A DNA stretch of 64,000 bases from Achromobacter insuavis (GTDB lineage Bacteria > Pseudomonadota > Gammaproteobacteria > Burkholderiales > Burkholderiaceae_B): the NCBI RefSeq assembly GCF_902859645.1, contig NZ_CADIJR010000005.1, positions 93,442 through 157,441 of the forward strand. The letters run 5' to 3'. The notes beneath the pieces were generated by a model. The model saw nothing but the letters and a program-made list of their open reading frames with translations, had not been told where the DNA came from and ran no database searches. The position numbers and the translations under genes are program-made. Below are positions 26,452 to 36,780 of the stretch, piece by piece (positions within the stretch are counted from its first letter, which is position 1; each line of letters begins with the position of its first letter).

Positions 26452-27972
26452 ATGCCGAACAAGCCCCCGCCAGTCCCCCAGCAGGTTGCGGCGCACGCAG
26501 GCCGGTTCGATGACGACGCCTGGCGGCAGTGGCCCTATGCGCTGTGGTCGCAGGGCTTTCTGCAGGCCCAGCGCGGCTGGGACGCGTTTGCCCGCGCTCT
26601 GCCCCTGGCCGATGACCATCAACGCGCGCTGGCGGCCTTCGCGGCGCGCCAGTGGCTGGAGCCGCTGGCCCCCGACAATATTCCCTGCGCCAATCCGCTG
26701 GTGCTGCGCCAGACCGTCCGCGAAGGCGGCGCCAACCTGCTGCGCGGCGCGCGCCATGCCTGGGAAGACGGCCTGCGCCAGCTGGGCGGCCTGCCGCCGG
26801 CCGGCGCCGAACATTTCCGCCCCGGCCGCGAAGTGGCGACGACGCCCGGCCAGGTGGTGCTGCGCAACCCGCTGGCCGAGCTGATCCAGTACCGCCCCAC
26901 GACCGCCCGGACCCGGCCCGAGCCGATCTTCATCGTGCCGGCCTGGATCATGAAGTACTACATCTTGGACCTGTCGCCCCACAATTCGCTGATCGCCTAT
27001 CTGGTCGGCCAGGGCTACACGGTGTTCTGCGTGTCCTGGAAGAACCCCACGGCGGCCGAGCGCGACCTGGGCATGGACGACTATCTGCGCCTGGGCGTGC
27101 GCGAGCCGCTGGCGGCGATCGAGGCGATCGTCCCCGGCGCGGCCGTGCATGCGATGGGCTACTGCCTGGGCGGCACGCTGCTGGCGATGGCCGCCAGCGC
27201 CATGGCGCGCGACGGCGACCGGCGCCTGGCCAGCCTGACGCTGCTGGCGGCGCAGACCGATTTCAGCGAACCCGGCGAACTGGGGCTGTTCATCGACCCG
27301 TTCCAGGTCGCGCTGCTGGAAGCGCAGATGGCGGCGCTGGGCTACTTCCCGGCGCAGCAGATGAGCGGCGCGTTCCAGCTGCTGCGCTCGCAGCAGCTGG
27401 TGTGGTCGCGCATGACTTCGGAATACCTGCTGGGCCAGCGCCGCCCCATGACCGACCTGCAGGCCTGGAACGCCGACGCCACCCGCATGCCGGCGCGCAT
27501 GCATAGCGAATACCTGCGCCGCCTGTTCCTGGACAACGACCTGGCCGCGGGCCGCTACCCGGTGGAGGGCCGCGCGGTGCAGCTGCGCGACCTGACCCTG
27601 CCGACGTTCTGCGTCGGCACCGAGACCGACCACGTGGCGCCATGGCGTTCGGTCTACAAGCTGCACGACCTGTCGCCCGCGCCGCTGACCTTCGTGCTGA
27701 CCAGCGGCGGCCACAACGCCGGCATCGTCAGTGAACCCGGCCATCCGCGCCGGCGTTTCCGCAGCCTGCTGCGGCCGGCCGGCGACGCGGCGCTCGCGCC
27801 CGACGACTGGCTGGCGGCGGCGACCGCGCACGCGGGCTCCTGGTGGCCGCATTGGCGCGCCTGGCTCGATGCGCTGTCCGGCCCGCCCGCCAGGCCGCCC
27901 GCACTGGGCGCCGCGCGCAAGGGCTATCCCCCGCTGGGCGAAGCGCCCGGCGTCTACGTAATGGAGAAATGA
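26452..27972 (+). CDS. phaC: poly(3-hydroxyalkanoate) synthase
   Basis: A 506-aa alpha/beta-hydrolase-fold polymerase. The lipase-like box is GYCLGG with catalytic Cys near residue 237; Asp in TETDHVAPW (about 391) and His in SGGHNAGIV (about 420) complete the triad. It also has PAWIMKYYILDLSPHNSLI and YLVGQGYTVFCVSWKNP, typical of PhaC. It polymerises hydroxyacyl-CoA into PHB granules. It is shorter than the usual ~590-aa class I enzyme because the N-terminal region is reduced. GGAG six bases upstream fixes the start. It is the first gene of a seven-gene run that encloses an exporter and ends with phaB. Confidence 0.93.
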   Translation: MPNKPPPVPQQVAAHAGRFDDDAWRQWPYALWSQGFLQAQRGWDAFARALPLADDHQRALAAFAARQWLEPLAPDNIPCANPLVLRQTVREGGANLLRGARHAWEDGLRQLGGLPPAGAEHFRPGREVATTPGQVVLRNPLAELIQYRPTTARTRPEPIFIVPAWIMKYYILDLSPHNSLIAYLVGQGYTVFCVSWKNPTAAERDLGMDDYLRLGVREPLAAIEAIVPGAAVHAMGYCLGGTLLAMAASAMARDGDRRLASLTLLAAQTDFSEPGELGLFIDPFQVALLEAQMAALGYFPAQQMSGAFQLLRSQQLVWSRMTSEYLLGQRRPMTDLQAWNADATRMPARMHSEYLRRLFLDNDLAAGRYPVEGRAVQLRDLTLPTFCVGTETDHVAPWRSVYKLHDLSPAPLTFVLTSGGHNAGIVSEPGHPRRRFRSLLRPAGDAALAPDDWLAAATAHAGSWWPHWRAWLDALSGPPARPPALGAARKGYPPLGEAPGVYVMEK

Positions 27973-27975
27973 GTC

Positions 27976-29445
27976 ATGACCCGCCGTCCCCTTCCGCCCT
28001 GGCGCGCCGCCCGATTGGCGCCGGCCGTCCTGGCCGTGCTGCTGGCGCAGGGTTGCGTGTCCATGGCCCCGCCCTATGCGCGTCCCGACCTGCCGGTGGC
28101 CGCCGCCTACCCGGAGCAGGCCGGCGCCGACACCGCCACGCGCGACGCGGCCCGCATCGGTTGGCGCGACTACTTCGCCGACCCGGCGCTGCAGGGTCTC
28201 ATCACCGACGCGCTGGCGTACAACCGCGACCTGCGCACGGCGCTCTTGCGGGTCGAGGAAGCGCGCGCGCTCTACGGCATCCAGCGCGCCGACCAGTTCC
28301 CCACCCTTGGCGCGCAGGCCGACGGCACCCGCGGCCGCCCCCCCGGCGACCTGAACCTGACCGGCCAGCCGCAAGTGGCCAGCCAATACCAGGTAGGCCT
28401 GGGCATGGCGACCTGGGAACTCGATTTCTGGGGCCGCGTGCGCAGCCTGAAGGACGCCGCGCTGGAAAACTACCTGGCGTCCGACGCCGCCGCCGAGGCC
28501 GCCACGCTGAGCCTGGTGGCGCAGGTGGCCGACGGCTACCTGTCGCTGCGCGAACTGGACGAACGCCTGGCGCTGACGCGCGAGACCATCGCCTCGCGCG
28601 AGGAATCGCTGCGCATCTTCCGCCGCCGCTACGAAGTCGGTTCGATCTCGAAGCTGGACCTGACCCAGGTCGAGACCCTGTGGCAGCAGGCCCGGGCGCT
28701 CGGCGCCGATCTGGAGCGCGAACGCGCCACCCAGGCCCACGCGCTGGAGCTGCTGACCGGCAAGCCGCTGGCGCTGCCGCTGCCGCAAGCCGGCCTGGAT
28801 GACGACAGCGTGATGCGCGACCTGCCCGCCGGCCTGCCCTCGGACCTGCTGGCGAACCGCCCCGACATCGTCGCGGCCGAACACCAGCTGCGCGCGGCCA
28901 ATGCCAACATCGGCGCGGCCCGCGCCGCCTTCTTCCCGCGCATCACGCTGACCGGCGCCTTCGGCACCGCCAGCGCCGAACTGGACGGCCTGTTCGGCAG
29001 CGGCAGCCGCGCCTGGAATTTCGCGCCCAGCATCGACCTGCCGATCTTCGACGCCGGCCGCCGCGGCGCCAACCTGGACCTGGCCGAAGTGCGCCGCGAC
29101 CAGGCCGTGGCCGGCTACGAACGCGCCATCCAGAGCGCGTTCAAGGATGTCGCCGACGCGCTGTCGGCGCGCCGCTGGCTGGCCGAACAGGTGCAGGTGC
29201 TGCGCGCCACCGTCGCCGCGCAGGCCGAGCGCGCGCGCCTGGCCAAGCTGCGCTACGACCATGGCGCCTCGCCCTACCTGGAAGTGCTGGACGCCCAACG
29301 CGACCTGCTGGCGGCCCAGCAAACGCTGGTGCAGACGCGCCGCGCGCTGCTGTCGGCCCGGGTCGGCCTGTACGCCGCGCTGGGCGGCGGCACGCAGGCG
29401 CCCCCCGCCCCCCAGGCTGCCGCCCCCGCCGCCCCGAGCCGATAA
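27976..29445 (+). CDS. outer-membrane efflux lipoprotein (TolC/NodT family)
   Basis: A 489-aa protein with a signal peptide and lipobox (LLAQGCVSM) and two OEP repeats ([43 protein letters not shown]; and [35 protein letters not shown]). It forms the trimeric outer-membrane channel of a tripartite exporter. The start follows the phaC stop by 3 bases, and the HlyD gene follows by 16 bases, so it is in the same operon. NodT-type channels usually serve RND pumps; here the partner is an ABC transporter. Confidence 0.92.
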   Translation: MTRRPLPPWRAARLAPAVLAVLLAQGCVSMAPPYARPDLPVAAAYPEQAGADTATRDAARIGWRDYFADPALQGLITDALAYNRDLRTALLRVEEARALYGIQRADQFPTLGAQADGTRGRPPGDLNLTGQPQVASQYQVGLGMATWELDFWGRVRSLKDAALENYLASDAAAEAATLSLVAQVADGYLSLRELDERLALTRETIASREESLRIFRRRYEVGSISKLDLTQVETLWQQARALGADLERERATQAHALELLTGKPLALPLPQAGLDDDSVMRDLPAGLPSDLLANRPDIVAAEHQLRAANANIGAARAAFFPRITLTGAFGTASAELDGLFGSGSRAWNFAPSIDLPIFDAGRRGANLDLAEVRRDQAVAGYERAIQSAFKDVADALSARRWLAEQVQVLRATVAAQAERARLAKLRYDHGASPYLEVLDAQRDLLAAQQTLVQTRRALLSARVGLYAALGGGTQAPPAPQAAAPAAPSR

Positions 29446-29461
29446 ACACAGGACCCGCACC

Positions 29462-30529
29462 ATGAAGCTGCCTACCCGAAAACTGATTCCCGTCCTCGCG
29501 ATCCTGGCCCTGGCCGTCGCCGGCTACTACGGCTGGCGCATGCTGTCCGACACCGGCCCCGGCGCCGGCTTCGTCAGCGGCAATGGCCGCATCGAGGCCA
29601 CCGAGGTCGACGTCGCCACCAAGCTGGCCGGCCGCGTGCAGGACGTGCTGGTGGCCGAGGGCGACTTCGTCGCCGCCGGCCAGCCGCTGGCCCGCATGCA
29701 GATCGACACGCTGCAGGCGCAGCGCGAGGAAGCGCGCGCCCAGCACCAGCAGGCCATCAACAACGCCGCCAGCGCCAGCGCCCAGATCGCGCAGCGCGAG
29801 AGCGACAAGCTGGCCGCCGAGGCCGTGGTGGCGCAGCGCGAAAGCGAGCTGGACGCCGCGCGCCGGCGCCTGGCGCGCTCCGAGACGCTGTCCAGGGAAG
29901 GCGCCTCGTCGATCCAGGAACTGGATGACGACCGCGCCCGCATGCGCAGCGCGCAGGCCGCCGTCAACGCCGCGCGCGCCCAGGTCAAGGCGGCGCAGGC
30001 GGCCATCGACGCGGCCAAGGCGGCCCAGGTGGGCGCCCAGTCCGCGGTCAACGCCGCGCTGGCCACCATCGCCCGCATCGAGGCCGACATCACCGACAGC
30101 GAACTGCGCGCGCCGCGCGACGGCCGCGTGCAATACCGCGTGGCGCAGGCCGGCGAAGTGCTGGGCGCGGGCGGCAAGGTGCTGAACATGGTCGACCTGG
30201 CCGACGTCTACATGACCTTCTTCCTGCCCGAGCAGGCCGCCGGCCGCGTGGCGCTGGGACAGGACGTGCGCATCGTGCTGGACGCCGCGCCGCAATACGT
30301 GATCCCGGCCAAGGTGTCGTTCGTGGCCAGCACCGCGCAGTTCACGCCCAAGACCGTCGAAACCGCCACCGAGCGCCAGAAGCTGATGTTCCGCGTCAAG
30401 GCGCAGATCGATCCCGAACTACTGCGGCAGCACCTGCAACAGGTCAAGACCGGCCTGCCCGGCGTGGCCTGGCTGAAGCTGGACGGCGACGCGCAATGGC
30501 CCGCCAACCTTGAAGTCAAGGTGCCGTGA
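29462..30529 (+). CDS. HlyD-family periplasmic adaptor (YhiI-like)
   Basis: A 355-aa protein with an N-terminal membrane anchor ([17 protein letters not shown]), a biotinyl-lipoyl domain ([20 protein letters not shown]), a long Ala/Gln-rich coiled-coil hairpin (about residues 80-190) and a beta-barrel domain. It links the inner-membrane ABC transporter to the outer-membrane channel. The ribosome site is CAGGA. Its stop overlaps the start of the ABC gene (ATGA, 30526-30529). The order HlyD-RbbA-YhhJ is that of E. coli yhiI-rbbA-yhhJ. Confidence 0.92.
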   Translation: MKLPTRKLIPVLAILALAVAGYYGWRMLSDTGPGAGFVSGNGRIEATEVDVATKLAGRVQDVLVAEGDFVAAGQPLARMQIDTLQAQREEARAQHQQAINNAASASAQIAQRESDKLAAEAVVAQRESELDAARRRLARSETLSREGASSIQELDDDRARMRSAQAAVNAARAQVKAAQAAIDAAKAAQVGAQSAVNAALATIARIEADITDSELRAPRDGRVQYRVAQAGEVLGAGGKVLNMVDLADVYMTFFLPEQAAGRVALGQDVRIVLDAAPQYVIPAKVSFVASTAQFTPKTVETATERQKLMFRVKAQIDPELLRQHLQQVKTGLPGVAWLKLDGDAQWPANLEVKVP

Positions 30530-33288
30530 TGACCGCGACCACGACAGCCTCCCCCGCCCCGGTGGTCAAGCTGTCGGGGGTGACGCTGCGCTATGGCAAG
30601 ACGCTGGCGCTGGACGACATCTCCCTGGACATCCCCGCCGGCCGCATGGTGGGCCTGATCGGCCCCGACGGCGTGGGCAAGTCGAGCCTGCTGGCGCTGG
30701 CCGCCGGGTCGCGCGCGGTGCAGGCCGGCACGGTCGAGGTGCTGGACGGCGACATGGCCAGCAAGGCGCACCGCGACGCGGTCTGCCCGCGCATCGCCTA
30801 CATGCCGCAGGGCCTGGGCAAGAACCTCTACCCGACCCTGTCGGTGGAAGAGAACCTGCAATTCTTCGGCCGCCTGTTCGGCCACGGCGAGGCCGAGCGC
30901 CGCCGCCGCATCGACAGCCTGACGCAAAGCACCGGCATGGCGTCGTTCCTGTCGCGGCCGGCCGGCAAGCTGTCCGGCGGCATGAAGCAGAAGCTGGGCC
31001 TGTGCTGCGCGCTGATCCATGACCCCGACCTGCTGATCCTGGACGAGCCCACCACCGGCGTCGACCCGCTGGCGCGGGCGCAGTTCTGGGACCTGATCAA
31101 CGACATCCGCCGCGACCGCCCCGGCATGAGCGTGATCGTCGCCACCGCGTACATGGACGAGGCCCAGCGCTTCGACTGGCTGATCGCGATGGACGCGGGC
31201 CGCGTGCTGGCCACCGGCACGCCGGATGCGTTGCGCCAGCGCACCGACACCGACACGCTGGAAGCCGCCTTCATCGCGCTGCTGCCCGAGGAAAAGCGGC
31301 GCGGCCACAAGCCCGTCGAGATCCCGCCGCTGACGCTGGACGACGACGCCGTCATCGCCATCGAGGCGCGCGACCTGACCATGCGCTTCGGCGACTTCGT
31401 CGCGGTCGATCACGTCAACTTCCGCATCCGCAAGGGCGAGATCTTCGGTTTCCTGGGCTCGAACGGCTGCGGCAAGTCCACCACCATGAAGATGCTGACC
31501 GGCCTGCTGCCGGCCAGCGAGGGCAAGGCCTGGCTGTTCGGCGCCGAGGTCGACCCGCGCAACATCGACACGCGCCGCCGCGTCGGCTACATGTCGCAGG
31601 CGTTCTCGCTGTATGGCGAACTGACGGTGCGGCAGAACCTGGTGCTGCATGCGCGGCTGTTCCACGTTCCCGAGGCCGAGATTCCCGGCCGGGTCGACGA
31701 GATGGCGGCGCGCTTCGACCTGGGCGACGTGCTGGACGAACTGCCCGAGAAACTGCCGATGGGCGTGCGCCAGCGCCTGTCGCTGGCGGTCGCGATGGTG
31801 CACAAGCCCGAGCTGCTGATCCTGGACGAACCGACCTCGGGCGTGGACCCGGTGGCGCGCGACAATTTCTGGCGCCTGCTGATCGCGCTGGCGCGGCGCG
31901 ACCAGGTCACCATCTTCATCTCGACCCACTTCATGAACGAGGCGCAGCGCTGCGACCGCATGTCGCTGATGCACGCGGGCAAGGTGCTGGTCAGCGCCGC
32001 GCCCGACGAGATCACGCGGATGCGCGGCGCCAGGACGCTGGAAGAGGCCTTCATCGCCTATCTGATCGACGCCGGGGCCGGCACCCAGCCGGGCCAGGCC
32101 CAGACAGAGGCGGAAGCGCCCGCGCCGGCCGCCGCCCCGGAGCCACCGGCGCACGAGACCCGCGGCGTCAGCCTGCAGCGCACCTTCAGCTACATGTGGC
32201 GCGAGGCGCTGGAACTGCGCCGCGACCCGGTGCGCGCCACGCTGGCGCTGGCCGGCTCGCTGCTGCTGATGTTCGTGATGGGCTTTGGCATCAGCCTGGA
32301 CGTGGAAGACCTGCGCTACGCGGTGATGGACCGCGACCAGACCACGCTGAGCCAGAACTACAGCCTGAACCTGGCGGGCTCGCGCTATTTCATCGAACAG
32401 CCGCCGATCAGCAGTTACCAGGACATGGACGCGCGCATGCGCAGCGGTGAACTGTCGCTGGCGATCGAGATTCCGCAAGGCTTCGCGCGCGACGCCGAGC
32501 GCGGCCGCAACGCGCAGGTCGGCGTCTGGATCGACGGCGCCATGCCGCAGCGCGCCGAGACCATCCGCGGCTACGTGCTCGGCATGCACCAGGGCTGGCT
32601 GCAGCAGCAGGCGCGCGAACGGCTGGGGGCCGGCGCCACGCAGCAGGTCGGCATCGAGACGCGCTTTCGCTACAACCCGGACGTGCGCAGCCTGCCGGCC
32701 ATGGTGCCGGCCGTGATCCCGCTGCTGTTGCTGATGATGCCGGCGATGCTGACGGCGCTGGCGGTGGTGCGCGAGAAGGAGCTTGGCTCGATCATCAATC
32801 TGTACGTCACGCCGGTGACGCGGCTGGAATTCCTGCTGGGCAAGCAGGCGCCCTACGTGGCGCTGGCGATGCTCAACTTCCTGCTGATGACGCTGCTGGC
32901 GGTGACGCTGTTCGGCGTGCCGATCACCGGCAGCTTCCTCACGCTGCTGGCGGCCGCGTTGATCTACAACGTGGTCGCCACCGCCATCGGCCTGCTGGCC
33001 TCGACCTTCACGCGCAGCCAGATCGCGGCGCTGTTCTTCACCATGATCGGCACCCTGGTGCCGGCGGTGCAGTTCGCCGGCCTGCTCAACCCGGTGTCGT
33101 CGCTGGAAGGCGCCGGCAAGCTGATCGGCCAGGTCTACCCCGCCACCCACATGCTCACGATTAGCCGCGGCGTGTTCAGCAAGGCGCTGGATTTCTCCAA
33201 CCTGCAGGGCTCGTTCTGGCCCCTGCTCGTCGCGATCCCCGTGATCCTGGGCGCCTCGGTGCTGCTCTTGAAGAAACAGGAGACCTGA
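30526..33288 (+). CDS. rbbA: ABC exporter with two ATPase domains and fused permease (RbbA-like)
   Basis: A 920-aa protein. First ATPase: Walker [10 protein letters not shown] (about 46), signature [11 protein letters not shown] (about 149), Walker [13 protein letters not shown]. Second ATPase: Walker [11 protein letters not shown] (about 311), Walker [13 protein letters not shown], but the signature is degenerate ([11 protein letters not shown] instead of LSGGQ). An ABC-2 permease with six helices fills residues ~560-915. E. coli RbbA has the same architecture and was first named as a ribosome-bound ATPase, but here the HlyD, TolC and YhhJ neighbours make it a subunit of an exporter. The substrate is unknown. 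Confidence 0.92.
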   Translation: MMTATTTASPAPVVKLSGVTLRYGKTLALDDISLDIPAGRMVGLIGPDGVGKSSLLALAAGSRAVQAGTVEVLDGDMASKAHRDAVCPRIAYMPQGLGKNLYPTLSVEENLQFFGRLFGHGEAERRRRIDSLTQSTGMASFLSRPAGKLSGGMKQKLGLCCALIHDPDLLILDEPTTGVDPLARAQFWDLINDIRRDRPGMSVIVATAYMDEAQRFDWLIAMDAGRVLATGTPDALRQRTDTDTLEAAFIALLPEEKRRGHKPVEIPPLTLDDDAVIAIEARDLTMRFGDFVAVDHVNFRIRKGEIFGFLGSNGCGKSTTMKMLTGLLPASEGKAWLFGAEVDPRNIDTRRRVGYMSQAFSLYGELTVRQNLVLHARLFHVPEAEIPGRVDEMAARFDLGDVLDELPEKLPMGVRQRLSLAVAMVHKPELLILDEPTSGVDPVARDNFWRLLIALARRDQVTIFISTHFMNEAQRCDRMSLMHAGKVLVSAAPDEITRMRGARTLEEAFIAYLIDAGAGTQPGQAQTEAEAPAPAAAPEPPAHETRGVSLQRTFSYMWREALELRRDPVRATLALAGSLLLMFVMGFGISLDVEDLRYAVMDRDQTTLSQNYSLNLAGSRYFIEQPPISSYQDMDARMRSGELSLAIEIPQGFARDAERGRNAQVGVWIDGAMPQRAETIRGYVLGMHQGWLQQQARERLGAGATQQVGIETRFRYNPDVRSLPAMVPAVIPLLLLMMPAMLTALAVVREKELGSIINLYVTPVTRLEFLLGKQAPYVALAMLNFLLMTLLAVTLFGVPITGSFLTLLAAALIYNVVATAIGLLASTFTRSQIAALFFTMIGTLVPAVQFAGLLNPVSSLEGAGKLIGQVYPATHMLTISRGVFSKALDFSNLQGSFWPLLVAIPVILGASVLLLKKQET

Positions 33289-33291
33289 ACC

Positions 33292-34419
33292 ATGCCGCGA
33301 CATACCGCCAATATCTTCCGGCTGGGCGTGAAGGAACTGTGGAGCCTGGCGCGCGACCCGATGATGCTGGTCCTGATCTTCGTGTCGTTCACGCTGATGA
33401 TCTACACGGCCGCCACCGCCGTGCCCGAGTCGCTGCACAACGCCGCGATCGCGGTGGTGGACGAGGACGCCTCGCCGCTGTCGGCGCGCATCACCTCGGC
33501 CTTCTACCCGCCGCACTTCACCCGGCCAGAAATGATCACCTCGGCCGAGGCCGACGCCGGCATGGACGCCGGACGCTACACCTTCGCCGTCAACATCCCG
33601 CCCAACTTCCAGCGCGACGTGCTGGCCGGCAAGCCGGCCGAGATCCAGCTGAACGTGGACGCCACCCGCATGAGCCAGGCGTTCACCGGCAGCAGCTACA
33701 TCCAGCAGATCATCACCGACGAGATCAATGAATTCGTCAAGCGCTACCGCAAGCCGACCGAGCTGCCGGTGGACCTGGCCGTGCGCATGCGCTTCAACCC
33801 CAATCTGACGCAGGCCTGGTTCGGCAGCCTGATGGAGATCATCAACAACGTCACGATGCTGTCGATCATCCTGACCGGCGCGGCCCTGATCCGCGAGCGC
33901 GAGCACGGCACCATCGAGCACCTGCTGGTCATGCCTGTTACACCGACCGAGATCATGCTGGCGAAAGTCTGGTCCATGGGGCTGGTCGTCCTGGTGTCGG
34001 CTGCGCTATCGTTGACATTCGTCGTGCGTGGCCTGCTGCAGGTGCCGGTCGAGGGATCGGTGGCGCTGTTCCTGGCCGGGGTGGCGCTGCACTTGTTCGC
34101 GACCACCTCCATGGGCATCTTCATGGCCACCCTCGCACGCAGCATGCCGCAATTCGGCATGCTGCTGGTGCTGGTGCTGCTGCCGCTGCAGATGCTGTCG
34201 GGCGGCACCACGCCGCGCGAAAGCATGCCGGATTTCGTGCAGAACATCATGCTGGCCGCCCCCACCACCCATTTCGTGGAACTCGGCCAGGCCATTCTTT
34301 TCCGCGGCGCGGGCTTGAGCGTCGTGTGGCAGCCCTTCCTGGCGCTGGCGCTGATCGGCAGCGTCCTGTTCGCCTTCTCGTTGACCCGATTCCGCAAGAC
34401 CCTCAGCCAGATGGCGTGA
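33292..34419 (+). CDS. ABC-2 type permease (YhhJ-like)
   Basis: A 375-aa membrane protein with one helix near the N-terminus (MMLVLIFVSFTLMIYTAATA), a large periplasmic loop (about 45-170) and five helices in the C-terminal half, including the ABC-2 signature GTIEHLLVMPVTPTEIMLAK. It pairs with the permease half of RbbA to complete the exporter. It starts 3 bases after rbbA and is followed by the phasin-like gene. The arrangement matches E. coli yhhJ. Confidence 0.92.
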   Translation: MPRHTANIFRLGVKELWSLARDPMMLVLIFVSFTLMIYTAATAVPESLHNAAIAVVDEDASPLSARITSAFYPPHFTRPEMITSAEADAGMDAGRYTFAVNIPPNFQRDVLAGKPAEIQLNVDATRMSQAFTGSSYIQQIITDEINEFVKRYRKPTELPVDLAVRMRFNPNLTQAWFGSLMEIINNVTMLSIILTGAALIREREHGTIEHLLVMPVTPTEIMLAKVWSMGLVVLVSAALSLTFVVRGLLQVPVEGSVALFLAGVALHLFATTSMGIFMATLARSMPQFGMLLVLVLLPLQMLSGGTTPRESMPDFVQNIMLAAPTTHFVELGQAILFRGAGLSVVWQPFLALALIGSVLFAFSLTRFRKTLSQMA

Positions 34420-34466
34420 GGCCTGTGCATTCGTTGCCCCTTACCACTCTCTTAAAAGGACGCATG

Positions 34467-34937
34467 ATGAAGAAGACAACCGCCCCCACGCCCCAGGACC
34501 TCGCCGGCGCCAACGCCGCCTATTGCCAACGACTGGGCGAGCTGGCGCGCGAAAGCCAGCAGCGCTGGCTGCAGCTGGGCCAGCGCCTGGCCAGCGACGG
34601 CACCGGCCAGTACCTGTCGACCCTGGCGCCGCTCAAGCTCGACGGCAACTGGCAGAACATCGCCCCCGCGCTGGGCGAGGTCACGCGCAAGCAATGGCAG
34701 TGCCAGCTCGAGGCCAGCCAGGCCATCACCCACGCCGCGCTGGAAGACCAGGCGGCGCTGGCCGCCGGCGTCAGCGAAGCCGTGAGCGGCTGGCTGCGCA
34801 ACGCCTCGGCCGCGGCCAGCGGCGGCCTGACCGACTCGCCGCTGACACGCATGTGGTCGTCGTATTGCGACCAGATGACCTCGGCCTGCTCGGCCATGCG
34901 CGAAGCCAGCCAGTTCGGAGCCCGCCATGGCGACTAA
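34467..34937 (+). CDS. phasin-like protein
   Basis: A 156-aa (157 aa from the preceding ATG at 34464) helical, Ala/Gln/Leu-rich protein without a signal peptide: ELARESQQRWLQLGQRLA, EVTRKQWQCQLEASQAITHA, AALAAGVSEAVSGWLRNAS. Composition, length and position between a PHB synthase operon and phaB suggest a granule-associated phasin. The AAAAGGA is better spaced for the second ATG. The stop overlaps phaB by 11 bases. I do not see a fully diagnostic motif, so this rests on context. Confidence 0.75.
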   Translation: MKKTTAPTPQDLAGANAAYCQRLGELARESQQRWLQLGQRLASDGTGQYLSTLAPLKLDGNWQNIAPALGEVTRKQWQCQLEASQAITHAALEDQAALAAGVSEAVSGWLRNASAAASGGLTDSPLTRMWSSYCDQMTSACSAMREASQFGARHGD

Positions 34938-35673
34938 ACGCACCGCGCTCATCACAGGCGGCGCGGGCTGCCTGGGCCGCGCCATCGCCCGGGCCCTGCA
35001 CGACGCCGGCCACGACGTCATCGTCACCTGCCATTCCAGCGAAGCGGCCACGCGCGAATGGCTCGACGAAGAGGCGGCCGCCGGCCGCCGCTACGACATG
35101 GTCAAGGTCGACGTGGCCGACTACGACGCCTGCCAGGCGCTGGCGCGGCGCCTGGCCGACGACGGCCGCGAGATCGACATCCTGATCAACAACGCCGGCA
35201 TCACGCGCGACGCCAGCCTGCGCAAGATGAGCTACGAGAACTGGAACGACGTCCTGCGCAGCAACCTGGACTCGATGTTCAACATGACGCAGCCCCTGTG
35301 CGGGCCGATGGCCGACCGCGGCTGGGGACGCATCGTCAACATCTCGTCGGTGAACGGCTCCAAGGGCGCCTTCGGGCAGACCAACTATGCCGCGTCGAAA
35401 GCCGGCATCCACGGTTTCACCAAGGCGCTGGCGCTGGAGCTGGCCAGGAAGAACGTCACGGTCAACACCGTGTCGCCCGGCTACCTGGCCACGCGCATGG
35501 TCAAGGCCGTGCCCGAGGACGTGCTCAAGGAGAAGATCCTGCCGCAGATTCCGCTGGGCCGGCTGGGCGAGCCCGACGAGATCGCCGCGCTGGTGGCGTT
35601 CATCTGCAGCGACGCGGCGGCGTTCATGACCGGCAGCAATGTCGCCATGAACGGCGGCCAGCACATGTATTGA
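34927..35673 (+). CDS. phaB: acetoacetyl-CoA reductase
   Basis: A 248-aa short-chain dehydrogenase: NADPH motif TGGAGCLGRA (about 10-19), NNAGITRDASLRKMSYENWN, ISSVNGSKGAFGQTNYAASK with catalytic Tyr-x-x-x-Lys near 154, and SPGYLATRMVKAVPEDVL. 'NNAGITRD' and the 'FGQTNYAASKAG' stretch are typical of PhaB. It reduces acetoacetyl-CoA to (R)-3-hydroxybutyryl-CoA, the monomer for phaC at the head of the same operon. No phaA thiolase is present here. The gene is followed by a strong hairpin at 35679. Confidence 0.93.
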   Translation: MATKRTALITGGAGCLGRAIARALHDAGHDVIVTCHSSEAATREWLDEEAAAGRRYDMVKVDVADYDACQALARRLADDGREIDILINNAGITRDASLRKMSYENWNDVLRSNLDSMFNMTQPLCGPMADRGWGRIVNISSVNGSKGAFGQTNYAASKAGIHGFTKALALELARKNVTVNTVSPGYLATRMVKAVPEDVLKEKILPQIPLGRLGEPDEIAALVAFICSDAAAFMTGSNVAMNGGQHMY

Positions 35674-35678
35674 CGCGC

Positions 35679-35720
35679 GCCGGGCGACGGGCGGCGGCGC
35701 GATGCCGCCCGTCGCCCGGC
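35679..35720. terminator. 17-bp GC hairpin between phaB and a convergent LysR gene
   Basis: Perfect inverted repeat: GCCGGGCGACGGGCGGC (35679-35695) and its complement (35704-35720), with an 8-base loop. It is placed exactly between two convergent stops (35673 and 35738). No T-run follows on either strand; it is likely a bidirectional 3'-end structure. Confidence 0.6.
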
Positions 35721-35737
35721 CTGTCGCCCCGCCGGCC

Positions 35738-36634
35738 TCACGCCGGCGGCGGCGCCAGTTCCTCGACCAGGAAGTCCACCAGCGCGCGCACCTTGGCCAC
35801 CATGTGACGCCGCGACGGGTACACCGCGTACACGTCCGTCTCCACCGGCGTCCAGTCCGGCAGCACGGCGCGCAACGTGCCGCGCTCCAGGTCGTCGCGC
35901 ACATACACCCGCGGCACCAGACTGACGCCGAATCCGGCCCGCAAGGCATCGCACACCGCCAGGCTGGAACTGACCTTGTAGCGGCCGCGCGCCGGGATGC
36001 GCTCGACCTGCGCGCCGCGCCGGAAGGTCCATTCGTCCGCATGCCCCGACAGCGTGAAGCGCACGCACTCCAGGCGCCGCAGGTCGGCGGGCTGCGCCGG
36101 CTCGCCATGCTGGTCGAAGTACGCCGGCGCGCCGCACAGCACGTGTTCCAGCGCCATCAGCTTGCGCGCCACCAGGCTCGAATCCTCCAGCCGGTCGCTG
36201 CCGCGGATGGCCACGTCGAAGCCTTCCTTGACCAGGTCGATGCGGCGGTCCTCCAGATGCAGGTCGAGCGACAGGCGCGGGTAACGCGCCAGGAACCGGG
36301 GCATGGCGGCCGACAGCAGCGTCAGACTCAGCGACATCGGCGCGCTGACCCGCAACGTGCCGCCGGGCTCCTGCTGCAGCGGACCCAGCGCCTGCTCGGC
36401 GTCGCGCAGATCGTCGAGGATGCGGGCCACCTGCTCGTAGTACTGCCGCCCCGCCTCGGTCAGGCTCATGCGGCGCGTGGTGCGGTTCAGCAGCCGCGCC
36501 GCGACGTGCGCCTCGAGCTCGGCGATGTTCTTGCTGACGGCCGCGGGCGACAGGCGCAACTGGCGCGAGGCCGCGGCGAACCCGCCCTGCTCGACCACCT
36601 GGCGAAAGACCTTGAGCGCGGTGAGATGATCCAT
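35738..36634 (-). CDS. LysR-family regulator
   Basis: A 298-aa protein with an N-terminal winged helix (MDHLTALKVFRQVVEQGGFA, SPAAVSKNIAELEAHVAARLL, RMSLTEAGRQYYEQV) and a C-terminal periplasmic-binding-like effector domain (LRVSAPMSLSLTLL, GFDVAIRGSDRLEDSSLVAR). It belongs to the large subgroup that controls a divergent gene, here the EamA transporter starting at 36781. The 146-base gap between them is A+T-rich and contains a dyad with TCGA repeats, but I cannot name an operator. The effector is unknown. Confidence 0.92.
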   Translation of the reverse strand: MDHLTALKVFRQVVEQGGFAAASRQLRLSPAAVSKNIAELEAHVAARLLNRTTRRMSLTEAGRQYYEQVARILDDLRDAEQALGPLQQEPGGTLRVSAPMSLSLTLLSAAMPRFLARYPRLSLDLHLEDRRIDLVKEGFDVAIRGSDRLEDSSLVARKLMALEHVLCGAPAYFDQHGEPAQPADLRRLECVRFTLSGHADEWTFRRGAQVERIPARGRYKVSSSLAVCDALRAGFGVSLVPRVYVRDDLERGTLRAVLPDWTPVETDVYAVYPSRRHMVAKVRALVDFLVEELAPPPA

Positions 36635-36780
36635 GGGACGGCCCTTTTTTTATTTACTGCCAGTGAATGATGTCGCGACCGGAATCGATATTATCGTTCG
36701 ATGGCGATTCAATTAGCCTGTCGGTATCGAAGCCGCCGGCCCGCCCTCCCTGGCGCCAGCCGGCCTGAAGGAATCCCGCC

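Noticed and set aside
30208-33921. A 1237-codon open frame antisense to the exporter genes
   Set aside because: It is a shadow of rbbA and yhhJ: low-complexity His/Gln/Arg/Asp composition, no motif, no start signal.
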